64,000 nt of DNA from Inia geoffrensis (lineage: Eukaryota > Chordata > Mammalia > Artiodactyla > Iniidae): positions 30,047,496 through 30,111,495 of the forward strand of contig CM070900.1 in assembly GCA_036417435.1 (NCBI GenBank), written 5' to 3'. Positions 34,945 through 48,250 of the stretch are shown here, one piece after another. A program made the position numbers and the translations under genes. Positions within the stretch are counted from its first letter, which is position 1, and every line of letters starts with the position of its first letter. Below the pieces are notes generated by a model. The model was not told where the DNA came from. It searched no databases and saw only the letters and a program-made list of their open reading frames with translations.

Positions 34945-36509
34945 TACACCTCACCTCTTCTCTAGTAGATACAACCAAAGTTCCAAATCTTGGAGAAGAG
35001 TTCATTAAGAATGTGGTTAAGGTATCTAGAAGCCAGGGTATTTAGTCATTCCGCACTACCAGCTAGTTATGGGATTTTTGGATAAAGGATTGGAGGCATT
35101 GGCTTAGCTTCCTCGCTTATCAAATGTCAGTAAAAATACTTACTTGACCTGCCTTGTAAGCACTAAATGAAATATTAGGTTGTCAGGTAGAGCTTCCATG
35201 TTTGGGTATTGAGATATTTTGTGAATTAAACTGAAAATTCCAACACTTCAACCTCAACTGCCTTTTCATAGGACACTATTCATACAACTTAAGTATCAGC
35301 TTGACCAGTAGTCTTTCTGTCTTCTTCTCTGCCAGTAGAACCCTGTTATTTTGCTGTATGCTCTGAGTGGGAAGCATGTCTTCAAGGGAGGGAGTCCTGG
35401 CCCTAGAGGATAATAGGGAATTGGTCTATTCTAATCATGTGACCTCCCCATCTTGCTAACAATTCCTTTAAACATGAAATACCATCTCTTCCAGCTGACT
35501 GATGGGAATCTTCTTAAGGCTTCTAGGAAGTGTCTTCTCTCATCTTATAAAGAGACCTTTAAGATGAAAATTCACTCCTTCTGCAACCAGCCACTGTCAA
35601 CTGCAAACGGTGTCTGACAGCAAAGAAATCTTGCAGGAACCAGAAAAGAACAGGAAGAAGGGAATGAGGAGCTGTGGTAATGACACCACTGTCCCTGGGA
35701 TGTGGAATCCTACAACTATGATGACGTTCTCTGATTTTCTTCGGAGACCATATAGCTGGCCAGGTCACAAGCCATGGTTTGTGATAAAAGCCACGTTTAT
35801 CCCCTTTTGCTTCTTTGCATTATTGCACACAATGAAGTCCAATATTTCCTGGCTTAGAGCTCCTAGGCATTTCACATTTCCATAACCAAGATGAAGGAGC
35901 AACTAGAAATCTGATCATTGAAACATGTGCGGCACCTAAAAGGTAGCTGTATTTCTTCAAATACATTCTGTTGCGTAAATATTCTGTAAAAGGTTAGTCA
36001 ATTTTAAACTAACATTTAAAAGAGGGACATCGGAAAGGGTAGGTGTAAAAAAATTAATCGGGTCACTCTTTTTTTTTTTCCTGTATTTTTGTTATTGTTG
36101 ATTTTATTGATTTTTTTTATTGTAGAAATCCTCAGAATTTTGAAGATGTCAACACACATTGTACATCTCCAATAGGAAGATGCAATTTTAATGTTTTGTA
36201 ATTATTCTGAAATTCCTATATTTATCTTGAGCATTTTATAGGTGTAGTGCTCATCAGGAAAACAAAATACAACCACAGAATAAGGAAAAAAAAACTCTAC
36301 AGATTTGGGAACCACTGTTTCCTTGATGACGTTAATTTACCCTCTGCTCAGACATATTTTCGACCAAACATGGCTAGTAGGCTTCTGCTTCATTCTGTCT
36401 AAGGTGTCTCTGCGGTGCTTTTGTCTTGGCCACAAAAGGAATAATTTCCTTCTGAAAATTGAAATGGGACAAAATCATGACCATCATAATCACCATCATC
36501 TTGAAAATA
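34945..36509. other. Mostly unique sequence
   Basis: A diverged MIR (sense) is likely at 35045-35190 ('agcttcctcgcttatcaaat', 'gtaagcactaaatgaaatat'). The frame 35610-35885 (91 codons) has no family features. No gene is supported. Confidence 0.45.
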
Positions 36510-36625
36510 AATCCTATTCATTTATTCAATAAATATTTATTGAGTACCTACCACATGTGTGACACTCTTGTAGGCATATGGGATAGAACACCAGTCCTGT
36601 TCTCACGGGTCATACAATCTTACTG
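36510..36625 (-). repeat. L2 3' end, antisense
   Basis: 'catttattcaataaatattt', 'attgagtacctaccacatgt' and 'cttactggagtg' are the antisense L2 terminus. Frames 36459-36779 and 36628-36939 start in or near it. Confidence 0.75.
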
Positions 36626-36929
36626 GAGTGTACCACTGTCGGGAGATACTTCTCCATCAATCGGTGGCATTCCTACATGCCACAGTATGCTCTGGGCCTA
36701 TCTTTTCAGGGATGCCTATACAAGCAGGCAGCTCTGCAAAGAAGGAGAACAAGATCCCCTGTGGAACATCCTTGGATAAGCAAAGTCAAAAGAGTGATTT
36801 TTCTCCTGAAAGATTTAGAGGCATAAGACCTCTCTCTTTGAAGACACTTACATTCCATGATAATAAAAATGATATCTCTATTTGGAGAGAGAATGGGCAG
36901 ATTTGCAAACACTCCTTACATGAGATTAG

Positions 36930-37151
36930 AGTCTGCTAAATTAGATCAGAGTCTCCCCTCTTGTAACGTTCCCCATGGCACGTACAGGTACCACCCGGCC
37001 CTCACTGAATCGCTCTGAGGGATTGCGTCTCAGGGAACGGCTTCTATAATGTCACTCTGATCGCTGCTTTTGTTGCAAATAATAAACTGCCTTTGTCTCT
37101 GATCCCGGGATCTCCTAGTTTCTTGGACTCCTCACGCTTCCTGATTTAACA
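36930..37151 (+). repeat. Possible LTR 3' fragment
   Basis: 'gcttttgttgcaaataataa' with an AATAAA, then 'gcctttgtctctgatcccgg' and 'tttcttggactcctcacgct' looks like the R/U5 part of a class I LTR. No paired end or TSD was found, so this is tentative. Confidence 0.3.
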
Positions 37152-37309
37152 CACATAAGAAACAAGTTAGCACGTTTTCGACTGAATGGCCAGAAAAGAT
37201 CTGGCCAAGCTGTAATGCTTCATAGCATCCGGTTTTTTTTAAGCTTAAGTATGAGAGGGACAATGTGAGTGTCCTTCTTTAGCCATCACGTGGTGGTAGT
37301 GTCTTAATG

Positions 37310-37437
37310 TGATGCCACTAGAATGACAGCTCCAAGAGGGTGGGGATTTTTGTCTGTTTCACATTCACTGCTGTATCCTCAGTGCCTACCTAGAGCAGTG
37401 CCTTGTACACAGAGGTATATGAATAAATGAATGATGG
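37310..37437 (+). repeat. L2 3' end, sense
   Basis: 'gacagctccaagagggtggg', 'ctgtttcacattcactgctg', 'cagtgccttgtacacagagg' and 'gaataaatgaatgatggg' are the sense L2 terminus. Confidence 0.85.
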
Positions 37438-38364
37438 GTACAGAGAGCCTTTTTCTGCCTTGCCTCAATTCACAGACCACCACCATAGGAACAAAGAAAA
37501 AGAATAAATATTTCTGATGGATGGTGATGATGGATTTGAGGAGAAAAACGGCCTTACTGACTTTGAGTGAGGAAAAAAAAAAAGTATTATTAATACCTGG
37601 GTTATGAGTCTATATTAAAAAATAATTTCCTCTGGATGCTTGATTTCATTTGGACCCATCATACCAAATACAGTAAATGAATTATGCTAAAAAAATAAGT
37701 TCCAAACCAAATAAATGTACATATACCTGCAGGCATTCCAATGGATTTTTTTAAAACTCAAAAAGTAATTACGCCATTAACTATTACCGGACGTAGTGAG
37801 CTGTGAAGAGATAGTGGAATTCATGTCTACTATTACGGAGTCATTTTTTTCTTGCTAAGCACTAATATGTCAGAAAAGTAGCCAAGAATAAAAAAACATT
37901 AGGAATACTGGGATTAATAACTATTATGGTCATAGAGTAGAAATAGGGAAACAGATATATTGATAATACGTAAAAATCTGCATCAATGTCACTTTGTGCT
38001 CAGATTCTAAAAATTACCCTAACATATATTAATACACTTATGGATTGCATTTTGTTTGAACATGTTAAATATGTGCTGGCTACTAACAGGATTGATGCAA
38101 CATGAGATTTAAAGGAAATAATAACTTTTTTACTGAACTTGGAGGTGCTGATCCTATGATTATTTTTTAAGACTTCAGGCCATGGCAAAATATGTAAAAA
38201 AAAAAAAAAGTACTAATTTGCCTGGGATAAAACAATTCCATTCATGTCATTTTTCATATTTCTGTAAGATTCTCTCTTCTGGGGTTTTAAGAGTAGGAAC
38301 AAGATTCTTGGATTATTTCAAGCAGCTAGGGGTAACAACAAAAACAAAACAACCGTTGAAATGT
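37438..38364. other. Unique AT-rich sequence
   Basis: No gene or repeat recognised. A 13-base A run lies near 38198. Confidence 0.5.
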
Positions 38365-38605
38365 ACTCAGCCTTTACCCTAGGCCAGGAGCTGTACTAAG
38401 GGCTTCCTGAATCCTTCCAGCAACCCTAAAGGCTGAGAGAAGGAATATGCCCATTTTCCAAACAAAAGATCTGGGGTTAGAAGATGTCAGCTGACTTGCC
38501 CAAGATGATGAAATCGTATCAGAGAAACTAGGATCCAAATCTAAGCAATCCAAGCCTAGTATCTGTAGTCTTCATCACTGCACTATTCGGTGTTAAAGGA
38601 AAATC
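38365..38605 (-). repeat. MIR SINE, antisense
   Basis: 'taggccaggagctgtactaa', 'aatccttccagcaaccctaa', 'gacttgcccaagatgatgaa' and 'tcttcatcactgcactattc' are the antisense MIR in full order. Confidence 0.8.
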
Positions 38606-40439
38606 GCAGTAAGCCATGAGTGAGCACATTGTAGGGGGTCTGCTGAGTGACCCAGAATTGGCTGGCATCATATGCAGCCCATTTTGAACCAGGCTCCTCA
38701 GCACTGGTGACATAAGACTAGAAGGTGATTAATGGGAAAGAAAGACATGATCTGCTTCACGAACCAATGTGCGCTCAGAATCTTGTCTTTGCTGTGTTTC
38801 TTCCCTGTTGCCTTAAATCTAGGTCTTTTGAGTCCCACTTAGAAGGCCCACACCTGAGTGCTACTTAAGAAAACAAAAACTAGTTGTGTTTCACATCACC
38901 TTTTGGTGGTCTGTATTGCTTTTCTCTGTTAAGAACAGCAATGGAAACTAGGAGTCCCTCATGGACTGGCACTAAAAACTTAGTGAAATGTCAGAATACT
39001 TCTCAGTGACATACCCAGCCTTCAGATATTTAGAGTATTCTGACATGAGCCTGAAGTTAACCTCTCCTGTTTAACTCCAATCTACCTTTCCTATCTCACT
39101 TTGTCTTTGAATCCCAAATGAACACTTTAGCCACATCAGAGCTGTTTTCTCTTCACCTGCACACTCCTGACACTTGCTCCGGTACCTGTGCTTATGCTGT
39201 TCCCCCCACGCCCCAGGGGATCCTCATCTTCCTCCTCCACCTCCTTGCTACTCACCCCAAACTAAGTTAACTTTTAGCCCAAGCTCACATCCTGATTCTT
39301 CTGCGACAAATTACTCTATCCTCATCCCAAGAGATCCTCCCTTTGTCCCAACCGTGTAGTCCACATTGATAGGCCGTATATGAATAGTTTAGAATTGGAT
39401 AAAATGTGACTGTTAAAATCTTCCCAACTTGACGTGAAAACAGACAAGTATGGCAATTAAGGGGCCGCTAAAGAACCTCATTTTAAACAATTCAAAACCA
39501 TCCTTATATGCTATACATGCTGCGAGGGTTCTGAGAAAGAACAGAAGTACTTTATTAACTGAAAAATTTAATTACGTGATCCCTACACTCTTCTAGTAAA
39601 CACCAATGAAACCAAAAATAAAAGTTATACAGCCAGATTAGGGTTTTCCCAAATCACATCATCTTGGATAGTCACAATGCCTAGCATATGAAAGGTCTGA
39701 GAAGCTTTTCAGTAAAAAGCACTGCTTCACTTCTTAAACACTCCCATTTCCAAATTGGATTTTCCCATGGAACACCTCCTTCACGGAAAACAGATTAAGA
39801 GCACATGGAATAAAGCTTTATCATAATATGCACAGCCATGATGTAGTCCTGGGAAACAGATTCTAAGAGAAACGGAAGCTAAATAAAATTTCTCTTCTGT
39901 TTTTGAACCTCCTGGATAAATTTTGAAGTTAAGGGGTGAGGTCATTGTTTTGAACAGCATGGGGTGGGTGAGGATTCTAGTGTTCTGAAATAATAACTGT
40001 CTCCCCAATCATTATTTATTTAAAGTTTTAATCAGGCTTTGAAGTTGGGCTAAAACTCCTGGAAAAGATTATATTTTCAATGAGTACTTGGCCACCAAGA
40101 AGACTGACAAATGGTCATCTTTCCTAGAACACCCAGCTCCCCTCTCAAACAGATTCTTCAGTTTGGGTGTCTTTTCCCACTTTAAAATAACTGTGATTTG
40201 AATCCATTTTAGATATAGGAGTCAAATATTTGGGGGCTTGAAGAGCTGAGGGCCAAACATGAATATACAGTCCTTCATCCAAAAAACTGTCCATACGAGG
40301 GATGCTTGTGAAGAAGTGAAGTGTTCATTCTCGTCATCTGTTTTGCTGTATCACCGGGCACTGCAGATTTATTTGTCAGGGTGTTAGGGCTCAAAATTAA
40401 CAGTTAAAATAATTTGCAGAGAAGCAGTCTCTAGCACTT
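38606..40439. other. Unique sequence
   Basis: 39160-39350 is C-rich (CCTCCTCCACCTCC). The 61-codon frame there has no domain. No exon is supported. Confidence 0.5.
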
Positions 40440-40640
40440 GCCTAGGGTAGTAGAGAGGTTAGGAACACAGCTTTTGAGTCAGATAAACATAGGATAAAAT
40501 CCAGCTTGGTTTTCACTACTTTGTGACTTTGGGCCAATTATGTCACCTCTGAGTAACATCAGCTTTTTAAAGAAATGTGGTTGGACGGTTTAACTGGGAT
40601 AGTACATATAACAATAAATATTAGTATGATTTCTATTGCT
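40440..40640 (+). repeat. MIR SINE, sense
   Basis: 'ttttgagtcagataaacata', 'actttgtgactttgggccaa' and 'ttatgtcacctctgagtaac' are in MIR order. Confidence 0.7.
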
Positions 40641-40724
40641 CTATCTAGTACCTTCTAGTATTCATAATTCTTTAAATTGCCATCTAAAAAGAATCATTTT
40701 TTAAATGTAATGGTTATTGCTAAT

Positions 40725-40852
40725 CTGTTAGGCGCCAAGGCCGTGCTACATTTGAGCGATATAGCAGTGAACAAGATATAGTCACTACATTTAAGAGCTC
40801 AGGGTCTTGTGAGGAATGCAGATAAATAAACTCAACATTAAAATACACCCTG
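40725..40852 (-). repeat. L2 3' end, antisense
   Basis: 'taggcgccaaggccgtgcta', 'atatagcagtgaacaagata' and 'agggtcttgtgaggaatgca' are antisense L2. An older CHR-type SINE inserted at its right edge. Confidence 0.65.
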
Positions 40853-40853
40853 G

Positions 40854-41203
40854 GGGCTTCACTGGTGGCGCAGTGCATAAGAATCTGCCTGCTAATGCAG
40901 GGAACACGGGTTCGTTCCCTGGTCCGGGAAGATCCCACATGCACGGAGCAACTAAGCCCGTGTTCCAGAACTACTGAGCCTGCGCTCTAGAGCCCGTGAG
41001 CCACAACTACTGAAGCCCGCACGCCTAGAGCCCGTGCTCCGCAGCAAGAGAAACCACTGCAATAAGCCTGCGCACCGCAACTAAGAGTAGCCTCCACTCG
41101 CTGCAACTAGAGAAAGCTCTCACGCAGCAACGAAGATCCAACGCAGCCAAAAATAAATAAAATAAAAATAGAAGTAAATTGTTTAAAAATAAATAAATAA
41201 ATA
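40854..41203 (+). mobile_element. Older long CHR-type SINE
   Basis: Head GGGGCTTCACTGGTGGCGCA, B-box-like GGTTCGTTCCC at 40909, then a long body with 'ccacaactactgaagcccgc' and 'caacgaagatccaacgcagc', and a tail of AAATA units. Flanks AAAATACACCCTG and AAAATGCACTCTGG form an imperfect TSD. It is the same long subtype as at 30776 and 57634. Confidence 0.88.
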
Positions 41204-42706
41204 AAATGCACTCTGGCAAGTACTTTACATGAGGTATGCCCAGTATATCACGGGAACACAGAGCAAGTTAACTCAGCAAAGGTGGACTCAGGACAGAACT
41301 CCTAGAGGCTGGCTGAAGGAGCTCTGAGCATTTGAAAACTTGCAAGCTATGTTTTTAAACACAGCTGCCCCAGAGGTATCATCGGGAAAGTAAGTCAGGA
41401 GAAATATGCATGTTCATAAATAGTGAGGCCCATTTATCCCAGTAAGGGGTTTATGCTTTGTCATGTGGGCAGAGGGAATGCCCTATTATATGGTTCTAAT
41501 CCAAAAAACAACAATTTGATTTGGACATATGAAGGGGACGGTAATGGGGGAGGAGACCTAGTGACCAGATTCTGAAATTGCCAAGGTCAGTAATATTCAA
41601 CATATTATCGGCAATCTCTCTGTTCTGGGTAAAGTGACCAATTAATCAAGGCTTCTGTATAGGATGTAGGGCAGCTACTAGTGTAGCAGGAAATCTAGAC
41701 AGAGAAATGAATGGTGTCCTTTTTTTTTTCTTTGTTACAGTTTACCAAAAACTAACATTTCACATTTCACTGAAGAAGGTGTTTTACAGTGGTGAGGTGT
41801 CACTCATACCTTTGTGACACTTTTGTGACACTTGTGAAGGACTATGAGATGAGTGCGTATTTTAAGTTTACAGGACATCAGCTTACACCCCTAGGACACT
41901 GCATTTGTAAATAACCTTGCACCTTTTTTTTTATCAAGTAAATGATATCAATTCTTCTATATCACTGGCAAAACTGTATTGTCATTGTTTTTGTCCTTTT
42001 GAACTAACTTTATCACAAGTTTCTTTTCCATTGAAAAACACCCTTGGGTGGTAGTGGGGGCAGCTGGTTCTTCATATTCTTTGCTCTGTCTAAAAATGGA
42101 CTGTAATCTAAAAAACTGGAGACTTGCTAGTGTGAATGCGAAGTGAGGAGGCCTTGAAGAGAAGCAGGAACCCTGCTGAGGAAGAAGTGGTACATTTCAT
42201 CATCAGCCGGGGCCCACAAGCTGTCAGCAATGATATTAACCTTTCAGGTTAACTTGCAGCCTAGGCAGAAATGAAGAATGTAGGGAAGATCTGCATGAGC
42301 CACTCAGGATCACTCATTTAGCTTCCCAACCTTTTCTGTGTCTGGAATTAATGGATAACATTCTTCCCAATTTGCACTCTGCTTCCCAATATGCACCTAC
42401 TTGGATTGCAAACCAATACCATAGTAAAGCCCCTTCTACATTCCATTAAAAATCTAAACATGATTCAAGAGTCAATCATAATAATAATTTATAGCTCAGC
42501 AATGTCAGAAACTAAAAAAAAAAAAAAAAAATCATGGTCTAGATATAATAGCTATTAAGTAGCTAATTTTGTGCCTAGAAAATGTGATCTGGATAGGTAG
42601 AAACCAAATTAATAGTGGGTGATTCTGGCAAAGGGATAATTGGAAGCTCTCTTTTTCTATACTATATATTTTTAACAATATTTGATCTTTAAAACAGAGA
42701 GCATGG
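41204..42706. other. Unique sequence
   Basis: A tiny direct repeat of TTTGTGACACT occurs at about 41811-41835. An 18-base A run lies near 42514. No gene or clear transposon. Confidence 0.5.
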
Positions 42707-42919
42707 GGGCTTCCCTGGTGGCGCAGTGGTTGAGAGCCCGCCTGCCGATGCAGGGGACACGGGTTCGTGCCCCGGTCCGGGAGGATCCCATATGCCGCGG
42801 AGCAACTAGGCCCGTGAGCCATGGCCGCTGAGCGTGCGCGTCTGGAGCCTGTGCTCCGCAACGGGGGAGGCCACAACAGTGAGGCCCCTGTACTGCAAAA
42901 AAAAAAAAAAAAAAAAAAG
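42707..42919 (+). mobile_element. CHR SINE
   Basis: A full CpG-rich copy from GGGCTTCCCTGGTGGCGCAG to a roughly 22-base A tail. TSD AGAGAGCATG at 42696-42705 and 42920-42929. Very little decay, hence one of the younger copies. The antisense 114-codon frame is a shadow. Confidence 0.94.
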
Positions 42920-42929
42920 AGAGAGCATG

Positions 42930-43474
42930 CGTTGCTTTATAATCAGGGTATACTTAAGTATGTTTGGGTTTATTTTTTAAGACGAAGATATTTTCTTATC
43001 CTACCCCCTCACCATTCAAAAATAGGAAAGAGATTAGACTAAAATCTGTGTTTTGCAGGCTGTACTCATCCACAAACCACCTTAATGCTGACTAACATAT
43101 CCACTGCCATTTGTATAATTGTTTACTTAATATCTTAGCTTCATCCCAAGCAATAAAATCTGGGAAATGATGTGTTGGAAACGCTAGTTATACTAAAATA
43201 AATACCTGTCCTTCCAGGCACCGCTGCAATTATTTTGCACAATCTCATATGGGAGCTGCGTTTTGGAAAACTTTGATTGGTGGACCCCCAAGATTCCTTT
43301 CAATCCTAAGATTCTACAAGTTCTGGAAAGAAAACATTAGCCACCCTGGTGCTTTTTATCGAACAAACTTTTCCTACTTGCTCAGTTCTTCATGTTGCAT
43401 TTAATTATTCAGGGACTGTGCAATTTTCCAGACGATTTTCTTGATTACTGAATATTGTTCAGTGCAGGGGCAGC
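42930..43474. other. Unique sequence
   Basis: No feature recognised. Confidence 0.5.
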
Positions 43475-43690
43475 TTATTTTTTTTTTTTTTTTTGCCAAG
43501 GATCAGACAGTCAATATTTTAGACTTCAGGGGGGGGGTCCCCTTTCCCTCATCTTCATGTTAGTCTTTGTCTTCTTCTACAATGCTTTATAAAGGTAAAA
43601 ACCGCTCTCAGCTCCTAAGCTGTCCAAACAGGGGCTGTGGGCTGGATTTGACCCCCTGGCCACAGTTGCTGACGCCTGGGATGGTACAGC
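43475..43690 (-). repeat. MER58-like hAT MITE, antisense, with inserted tract
   Basis: 'caaggatcagacagtcaata', 'ttttagacttcagg' then a G9 run, and 'gctgtgggctggatttgacc', 'cacagttgctgacgcctgg'. An 18-base T run and the G run have expanded or been inserted in it. Confidence 0.65.
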
Positions 43691-45073
43691 GACTTGTCCA
43701 GCAGAGTTTGGTAAAAAATATAATACTTCAGGCATAGTGGACATGCGATAGATATTTGTTGGTTTGAGTTGGAGAGGAATGGGCATTCATAAGTCTATTT
43801 TCTTCTCGTTGTCAACAGCTTTAGTGAGAGTTTGAGTGGTGGGGGATGGCTTACAGGAAATGCCTCGCTTTTCCATGGATTTTAATTATCCAGGTCATTT
43901 ATCTAGCCCACCCCACCTCACCATCAGTATAACAAGTTCCTAAAAACTCTTAGTGGTTCGTGGCCTCTACTGGTGTTCAGAAGCTGAGAATTCCTTCATG
44001 AGGCCCAGTGTAGAATTGGAGGAGGCACACCTTTACCGAGGCCACCGTCGGCTTTGAAAATATATTTGAGTTTTAACAACCTCACATTCATCTCTGCTAA
44101 TGACTGGGGAAGTGAAGCTTTCCTTTGAGTCACCTTTCCTTTTCTAAAAGAGTGTCTGCATTTCACCTTTATGGGAAGCTCTGGGCTGACTGCCTCATCC
44201 CACATCAAAACTCACCCCTGGGATTTCCACCTTCAAACAAGTGAAACAAATGCATTCCCGCAGGGGGGCGTGCTGTCAAAGGGGAGGGAAGCGATCCAGA
44301 TATCAGAAGTATTCAGATAGGATTGCCTCCTTAGAGGAAATCGGTGGCTGGTAGAGAATACTTTCAGTGGGGGACCACTTAGCACTCCATCCCACAGGCT
44401 TCCAACCTCTTTAGAGCCAGTCAGGAAAAAAAAAGACCCTCCACATTTACATGAGCCAAGAAAATGTGTAATGGATAGCACGACTCAGCATGTGCTACCC
44501 AAATATATTTTGATTATGTTCATCTTAACCTTTCCAAATTAGTGGACGCTTTCCCACAAATAAGTCACACTTCTCATAGAAATTCCCTGCAACAAAGGCT
44601 TCCTTCTCTCTAAATCCTTCCTGTTTTATCATCTACCTAAAAGAAAAGATGGATAAGGAGAGATGCTTCGTGTTTTTTTTAAAAAATAATAATAATAAAA
44701 GGAAAAAAGAAAAAAGTAGTTCCATTAGCAACTTTGGTAAGAAATTGCTCCACATTGTTCCTCTGACAAGTAATTTTTCCCAGCATGTGTGCATCTTAAA
44801 AGTATTGCAAAAACAATGTCTTAAAATGAACTGATTAGTATGCATGCTCTGTGGTCACATTTAAGTTCTATTTATAAAATCTATTCTGTTCCAGGCTCAG
44901 ACAAACAAAACTGAAATGCAGCTGTGTAACACATTGATAATTTTCATTAGTTCTAAAAGCCTCAATAGAATTTGCAATTTTATTCATTACATCTAAAGAA
45001 TCCTGGAAAACCCATTGTGAAGGTGACCTTTCACTTTTCCCCCCCTGGCCTTTGCGACTTGTCTGAGTGTGTA

Positions 45074-45112
<39 letters not shown>

Positions 45113-48019
45113 ACGTGAATCAGTTAGGGCTGGGCAGAGGAAGGACATTTTTGTAAGAGTAAAGCACAAAACAGAACAAGAAATCAAGTCAGGCAAAGAT
45201 GAAAAAATGAGGCTTAGGAAATCAAAATCACCCATGTAGATTCTGAAAGCCCTTCTAACTAGGGCCATCCTGCCATCATTCCCCAGACGTGAACAAGCCC
45301 AGATTTCGTAAATCACTGTGTGATATGGCGGGCAAGTGTAGATTGTATTCTAATTCATTGGGAGGCAGTTCTCTTTTTTTTGATCTGAAGGGATGAGGAT
45401 TTTCCCCCAAGGGTGCGCCAAAGACAGGCCCATGAGAAACAAACAGTGCTGCTTCCTTCAACTCGAACTTGCTCTTGCAAAGTAAAATAATGCCAGCTTT
45501 GGAGGTGGCTTTTCTTACTGGGAACAGTGTTTTTCGTGTGTGGATCTTTGAAAAATAATTTTAAAACACACACTCCCAGAATGTTGGCAGCTAGCCATGA
45601 AACCAACAAAGAAGTCTCTAGAAAATTAAGATAACAAAACATAAAATAAGTACAGGATAGGAAAGGTAAAAATAAAGACAAACACTTGCAATTTTAGCAG
45701 CTACAGAGATGGTGCTTCAACACTGACCAGGCAATTAAACAATAAAACCTTGCGTGTAGAGAATCTGAGACACCTGTCTTAGATAAAAATATATGGGTGG
45801 ATACAAAGGCACACACTCAACGTTTGATTTGATAACTGTTAATCTGGGACTAAAAATAATGACAGTTATCAATTATCCATTATGTGCAAGTGCCACCTTG
45901 CTTATTCTATCTTCCTGAGCCAGAGTCTCGGCAAGGATTGTTCTCTCAGTGTTTCTAAAGGTGTCACATTTAACAACAAAAAAAGGTGGCAGCGAGGGGT
46001 AGTGACAAGGTGAAATTCTGGGAAATATTACGTTAAGCAAAGTTAAGACAGCTTCCATACTGATTAGAACTTTTAATATGAGAATGTTGACTTTTAATCT
46101 CCAAGAGAGAGGATGCGGTAGAAGGCATCTCCAACAGTGATGAAACACAAAGAAAAGCTGCTTTTTTTCTTCATTTTCTGAAGAGTATCTTGTATAATTA
46201 GGGTTTGGGGGAACATTTTGGGGAGATATGCTATTTTATCTGAATAATCACTTTAGCAACCACTGTCAACTAATAGAAATTAAGGTTCAAATGGAAGGCC
46301 ATTGTAGAACAATTCATTTTGAGTGAGAATGGAGAGAATCAAAGCATGGAGTTTTCTGCAGGCCATCTTGACCCCTCTAAAAGAGACTGGCTTTTAGAGG
46401 ACTCAGAAAAAAGATGGTGAAAGAGTAAGAGTGGAAAACCCGCCCCTCAAGGAAATGTTCAATTTGCCCACTTTTAACCTTTCGGCACTACAGTTTAAGA
46501 TGGAAATTTACCAACAAACTTGAAAGGTTCTAGAGGTTTCCTCGTCAACTGCTAGACAAACAAGCATCTTCCCACTAACACATTACAGGTTTATTAAAAA
46601 AATGTGGCTACATAATTATGTGATTTTCCACCTCATTTCAAAATTACTATATCCAATGATATTCAGGAGACAGGCAGCCTACACTGTTCGATTTTTAGGC
46701 CCTAGGTTGGTACCAAAGGAATCTTACAGGAAGAGGTCTCCTGTCATTATTTCAGAGAGTATGGAAAGAACACATAGCAAGGAATGTGTGCCTCTATCTT
46801 TAAGTGTGAAGAGCTATAGAACTCAGTCACTAAAAGGAAGTTTCCCTGACTCACCCGCATGTCTCTGCAGAAGGAAAGAGATTTGTCAGCTACTTTACCT
46901 AATGACTATTCATAGGCTAGGAAATGCAGTGATACCTCTATTCTGAATATAGCTAGGACAACAGACACATTTATGAATGCTGTAAAACAATTAAGCCCTG
47001 AGAGCTGCTGGCACATTAACATTACGGTAAGGATTTACTGAGTTGGGAGACTTTACTAGACTCAATTACAGACAACTCGGACCATGTTGGCTTATAATCA
47101 TGTAACAGGTCGCAGTAGTCATGGTACTTAACTGGGCTTGGTGGAGCTATTAGAGTTTGGTCACTTTTTATAAACATTTGAATAAGATATAAACTTTAAA
47201 TAAATCATATCATATATATATATATACATTTTGAAATAAATATTTCACCAATTTTTTAAAATTGTCAATCTTATCTTTTAGAAATTTTAGATCAAGTGGG
47301 TTATAAATTGCATTACTGCTGTTGACTCATGTTGGCTTCACTTTGGCTGATAAAGGGAAATTACCTACTATCCTTTTTCAACATCAGGTGAACCAAGCTG
47401 TTATTTATGAGTAACAGAACTTCTGAAAGATCTGGCAGCTTACGACACTATTATTTTAGCATTCATTCTTATTGTATTTTTAAACTGCCTTAATAATATC
47501 AAGGAAATGTTCATTTTCTACCAGTGATAGTGCTTCAGCTGAAAAGTAGTAACTTCAGAAAGACTTTACATGTGATGAAAGCTACGAAGGCCAAAGAACT
47601 ACCATGATACAAAATGTTATGAATTTAGGAGAGGATACTGTGCAAATTATTGGAGATGACGGTGACAAAATAAAAAGCAACTCTAATCTAGCTACAGGTT
47701 GAGTTTGCAAAAACTGTCTTATGTAACACGGTAAATAAGGTGGAAAAAAATGCTGGTGACATGGCCACAAAATCAACCCCTAAGCTATAGCGATTACAGA
47801 TATAAACACCTTGCAAATTCACTCCAATTACATTCTATTTGTCACAATGGCAAAATGGATGTTGACTTATGTCAGTTTTGAATTATGAGACCTTTTCAGT
47901 AATATACCTTTGGCATAAAATGAGACTGCCCGACACCAGCATTTCATTTCTTCTGAAAGTCACTATTTAGCCCATTCAACAAAGATGTACTTGAGTGCTG
48001 TTCTGTTCAATGAGAAAAC
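43691..48019. other. Repeat-poor unique block, 4.3 kb
   Basis: Apart from a (TG)n at 45076-45111 I see no transposon. Frames up to 114 codons (46602-46946) show no domain, and none has paired splice signals I would trust. 44870-45000 and 46980-47110 are of balanced composition and look constrained, but that is an impression only. Confidence 0.45.
45076..45111 (+). repeat. (TG)n microsatellite
   Basis: About 18 uninterrupted GT units. The 107-codon minus frame crossing it (44993-45316) contains the Thr-His run it produces. Confidence 0.95.
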
Positions 48020-48250
48020 AGTAAGAATAGCTGACATCTATTGCTTATCATGTACTTAGCATATGCTAAGACTTGATACCCACTCTTTCATACAATTCCT
48101 AATAATCATTCACCAATGTGTCTACTGTACTATGCATATTTTATAGTGATTTTTAGGAAGTTCAGAGGGTTGACATTATTGCCCAAGATCACACAGTTTC
48201 AAATGTAGGTTCTCCAAGTCCAGAGCCGCCACTCTTAAACACCAACTACA
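48020..48250 (-). repeat. MIR SINE, antisense
   Basis: 'tcatgtacttagcatatgct', 'attgcccaagatcacacagt' and 'agtccagagccgccactctt' are antisense MIR. Confidence 0.75.

Noticed and set aside
37755..37800. Mariner (MADE1)-like words 'aaaaagtaattacgccatta'
   Set aside because: The match is short, lacks the palindromic second half, and that family is known from primates.
46602..46946. 114-codon + frame in the repeat-poor block
   Set aside because: No recognisable motif and no credible splice sites at its ends. A single frame of this length is expected by chance in 64 kb read in six frames.
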